Below the pieces are notes generated by a model, which saw nothing but the letters and a program-made list of their open reading frames with translations, was not told the origin of the DNA and searched no databases. Source: an uncultured Caulobacteraceae bacterium (GTDB lineage: Bacteria > Pseudomonadota > Alphaproteobacteria > Caulobacterales > Caulobacteraceae). Taken from it: a stretch of 40,157 nt of DNA. Position 1 is the first letter of the stretch. Each line of letters opens with the position of its first letter. The DNA is taken from positions 1 to 40,157 of the forward strand of contig CALEOQ010000503.1 of NCBI GenBank assembly GCA_937910255.1. Reading direction: 5' to 3'. Below are positions 38,813-40,157 of this stretch, piece after piece. Position numbers and translations under genes: made by a program.

Positions 38813-38860
38813 GGGGATGGAGTGCCCCCGATAACCGCCGCTGTGGCTGATGACTCCTAC
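38813..38860 (+). ncRNA. Fluoride riboswitch (crcB motif)
   Basis: The RNA reads GGGGATGGAGTGCCCC, then GATAACCGCC, then GCTGATGACTCCTAC. These are the conserved blocks of the crcB/fluoride aptamer (GGNGATG, CCnnnnAACCGCC, CTGATGActCCTAC) in the right order. It lies 60 bases ahead of a fluoride channel gene. Downstream, CTACCTC (38857-38863) pairs with GAGGTAG (38878-38884), with inner CGCC/GGCG, so a competing hairpin overlaps the aptamer end. The ribosome site GAGGAGG of crcB lies beyond it. Confidence 0.92.
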
Positions 38861-38920
38861 CTCGCGCCGTTCTGGCGGAGGTAGGTTCGTGCGCCGCCTC
38901 CGAGACAATCGAGGAGGCAT

Positions 38921-39313
38921 ATGGGCTCGTTCACTTCGTACTTCTGGCTGTTTGTCGGCGCTGGAATCGGCGGCGCGCTTCGACACGGCGCAAACCGAGC
39001 CAGTGTCGCCTTGGTGGGGATTGGATTTCCTGCCGGCACGCTTTTCGTGAACTTGGCTGGTTGTTTCGCGATGGGCGTGCTGGCCAGCCTGTTCGCTTTC
39101 CGCGGCGAGTGGTTCACGCAACACAGCCGCTTATTCCTGACCACGGGTATTCTGGGCGGCTTCACCACGTTCTCAGCATTCTCGCTTGACGCCGCGGTCA
39201 TCTGGGAACGAGGCCAAACTGGGTTAGCCTCGACCTATGTGCTCGTCTCCCTGGCCGGATCCCTGGTTGGGGTGTTCGTCGGTCTCTGGGTCGGGCGCGT
39301 GATCTTCCGGTAG
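38921..39313 (+). CDS. crcB: CrcB/Fluc fluoride channel (130 aa)
   Basis: This small dimeric channel exports fluoride. It has four membrane helices; GAGIGGALRHGANR at residues 13-26 and FPAGTLFVNLAGCFAMGVL (about 46-64) with the conserved Asn are typical. TTGILGGFTTFSAFSLD (about 85-101) is the Fluc signature with the Phe-box and Thr track. A GAGGAGG ribosome site precedes the ATG. It is controlled by the riboswitch just upstream. Confidence 0.96.
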   Translation: MGSFTSYFWLFVGAGIGGALRHGANRASVALVGIGFPAGTLFVNLAGCFAMGVLASLFAFRGEWFTQHSRLFLTTGILGGFTTFSAFSLDAAVIWERGQTGLASTYVLVSLAGSLVGVFVGLWVGRVIFR

Positions 39314-39392
39314 GGCCGCGATGGCGACAAATCGCGAGCTAAGCTCACTCCTTCGTTCCCGGGTACGGCCAGGCCGTCCCAAAACTCCTAAG

Positions 39393-39490
39393 TTTCGAGA
39401 CTCAGGGCAGATGTGCGATTTCCCGCAGCGCAGCCTGTCTCAAAAGTCAGTCTCGAAAGCGTTGACTATCGAGACGGGTTTTGAGACTCT
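39393..39490. other. Probable res site of the serine resolvase
   Basis: TTTCGAGACT (39393-39402) pairs with AGTCTCGAAA (39449-39458), and TCTCAAAA (39438-39445) pairs with TTTTGAGA (39479-39486). A further TATCGAGAC is at 39468-39476. Repeated GAGAC half-sites just before a resolvase gene suit the subsites of a Tn3-type res. The short frame at 39321 overlapping this is not called. Confidence 0.6.
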
Positions 39491-39495
39491 TCGGC

Positions 39496-40035
39496 ATGCT
39501 GCTCGGCTACGCCCGCGTTTCGACCGACGACCAGGACCTCGCGCTTCAGCGCGCGGCGTTGAAGGAAGCTGGCTGCAATAGGATCTTCGAGGAGAAGGCG
39601 TCGGGGGCGAAGCGGGCCCGCGCGGAACTCGATCGGGTACTGGATCAACTGCGGGATGGTGACGTCATCGTCGTGTCGCGCCTGGACCGGCTGGCGCGCC
39701 CGACGCGCGACTTGTTGACCTTGGCGGAAGAGATCGCCGAGCGCGGCGCGGGCCTGCGGTCCTTGGCGGAGCCCTGGGCCGACACCACGTCAGCCGCGGG
39801 CAAGATGGTGCTCACCGTGTTCGCCGGCATTGCGGAGTTCGAGCGCAGCTTGATCTTGCAGCGGACGGGCGCGGGCCGGGTGGCGGCCCAGGCGAGGGGT
39901 GTCAGGTTTGGCCGTCCCGCGAAGATCAGCGACGATCAGTGGGCCCACTATGGACCCTTGCTGCGCAACGGCTCGCTCAGCGTGCCGTCGGCCGCGAAGC
40001 TGATCGGCTGTGGGCGGGCCACCCTCTACCTGTAG
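39496..40035 (+). CDS. serine recombinase, Tn3-type resolvase (179 aa)
   Basis: The N-terminal catalytic domain begins LLGYARVSTDDQDLALQRAAL, with the catalytic Ser in YARVST, and continues with VVSRLDRLARPTRDLL and TVFAGIAEFERSLILQRTGAG. The C-terminal helix-turn-helix is GRPAKISDDQW through AAKLIGCGRATLYL. Length is normal for resolvases. I chose the ATG at 39496 to give the conserved start; a TTG at 39481 would lie within the res-like repeats. No transposase is in the window. The last 122 bases (40036-40157) hold only short GAGAC-like motifs. Confidence 0.92.
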   Translation: MLLGYARVSTDDQDLALQRAALKEAGCNRIFEEKASGAKRARAELDRVLDQLRDGDVIVVSRLDRLARPTRDLLTLAEEIAERGAGLRSLAEPWADTTSAAGKMVLTVFAGIAEFERSLILQRTGAGRVAAQARGVRFGRPAKISDDQWAHYGPLLRNGSLSVPSAAKLIGCGRATLYL

Positions 40036-40157
40036 CGGCGCGCAATAGTGAACGGCTCGACGCGAGATACAAGGCGTGTTTCGACGCATATTAGCTGAGA
40101 CGTCTGTGCCTACTCGGCGCACATTGTGTGAGACTGAAACCACAATGGTTGAGACCG

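Noticed and set aside
39321..39581. 86-codon frame after crcB
   Set aside because: It runs through the res-like repeats and into the resolvase gene in another frame.
40036..40157. Possible transposon end at the right edge
   Set aside because: Only short GAGAC-like motifs are seen; no terminal inverted repeat or transposase supports an element boundary.

Overview
The window reads as most of the backbone of a self-transmissible, GC-rich alphaproteobacterial plasmid. A GcrA-type cell-cycle regulator, the protein styles and the codon use point to the Caulobacterales (Brevundimonas, Caulobacter or Phenylobacterium type), with sphingomonads as the alternative. No rRNA, tRNA or CRISPR was seen. Whether the window is a complete circle or a slice cannot be decided from the sequence. 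The first gene runs off the left edge, and if the two ends were joined its frame would meet a stop a few codons upstream.

Left accessory and stability block (1-7840): the 3' end of a gcrA-like gene, an unknown gene, a DpdA-family TGT-like protein, a DUF2493/SLOG protein, a small unknown, a glutathione S-transferase and an SSB. Several of these are preceded by diverged copies of a structured leader repeat. Then follow a putative partition operon (ribbon-helix-helix protein, ParA, ParB, small membrane protein) and a MerR-type regulator. An exact 16-base dyad, GTTTGGACATACAAAC, occurs upstream of the partition genes, inside parB and just after the relaxase gene. A two-mismatch copy lies in an XRE regulator gene.

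Transfer (7841-24614): a structured non-coding region with an RP4-like nic sequence, mobC and a MOBP-type relaxase on the plus strand. On the minus strand is one long, tightly overlapping operon: virB1, an unknown frameshifted gene, virB2, B3, B4, B5, eexN-like, B6, B7-like, B8, B9, B10, B11, virD4/traG, an LPD7-domain protein, an XRE regulator and a HEPN protein.

Replication (24615-26770): a 540-base non-coding stretch with a strong dyad, a RepA (RPA family) initiator, ten 17-base iterons, a perfect DnaA box and an AT-rich stretch. One complete extra iteron lies 8 kb away inside the virB7-like gene.

Metal and fluoride cargo (27076-39313): a thermonuclease, then a MerR/CadR-type regulator divergent from a Zn/Cd/Co efflux cluster. 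That cluster holds a CDF transporter, a His-rich secreted protein, CzcC, CzcB, CzcA, a second CDF transporter, a P1B-4-type ATPase and an SRPBCC protein. A fluoride riboswitch ahead of a CrcB/Fluc channel follows. The right edge carries a serine resolvase with a probable res site.
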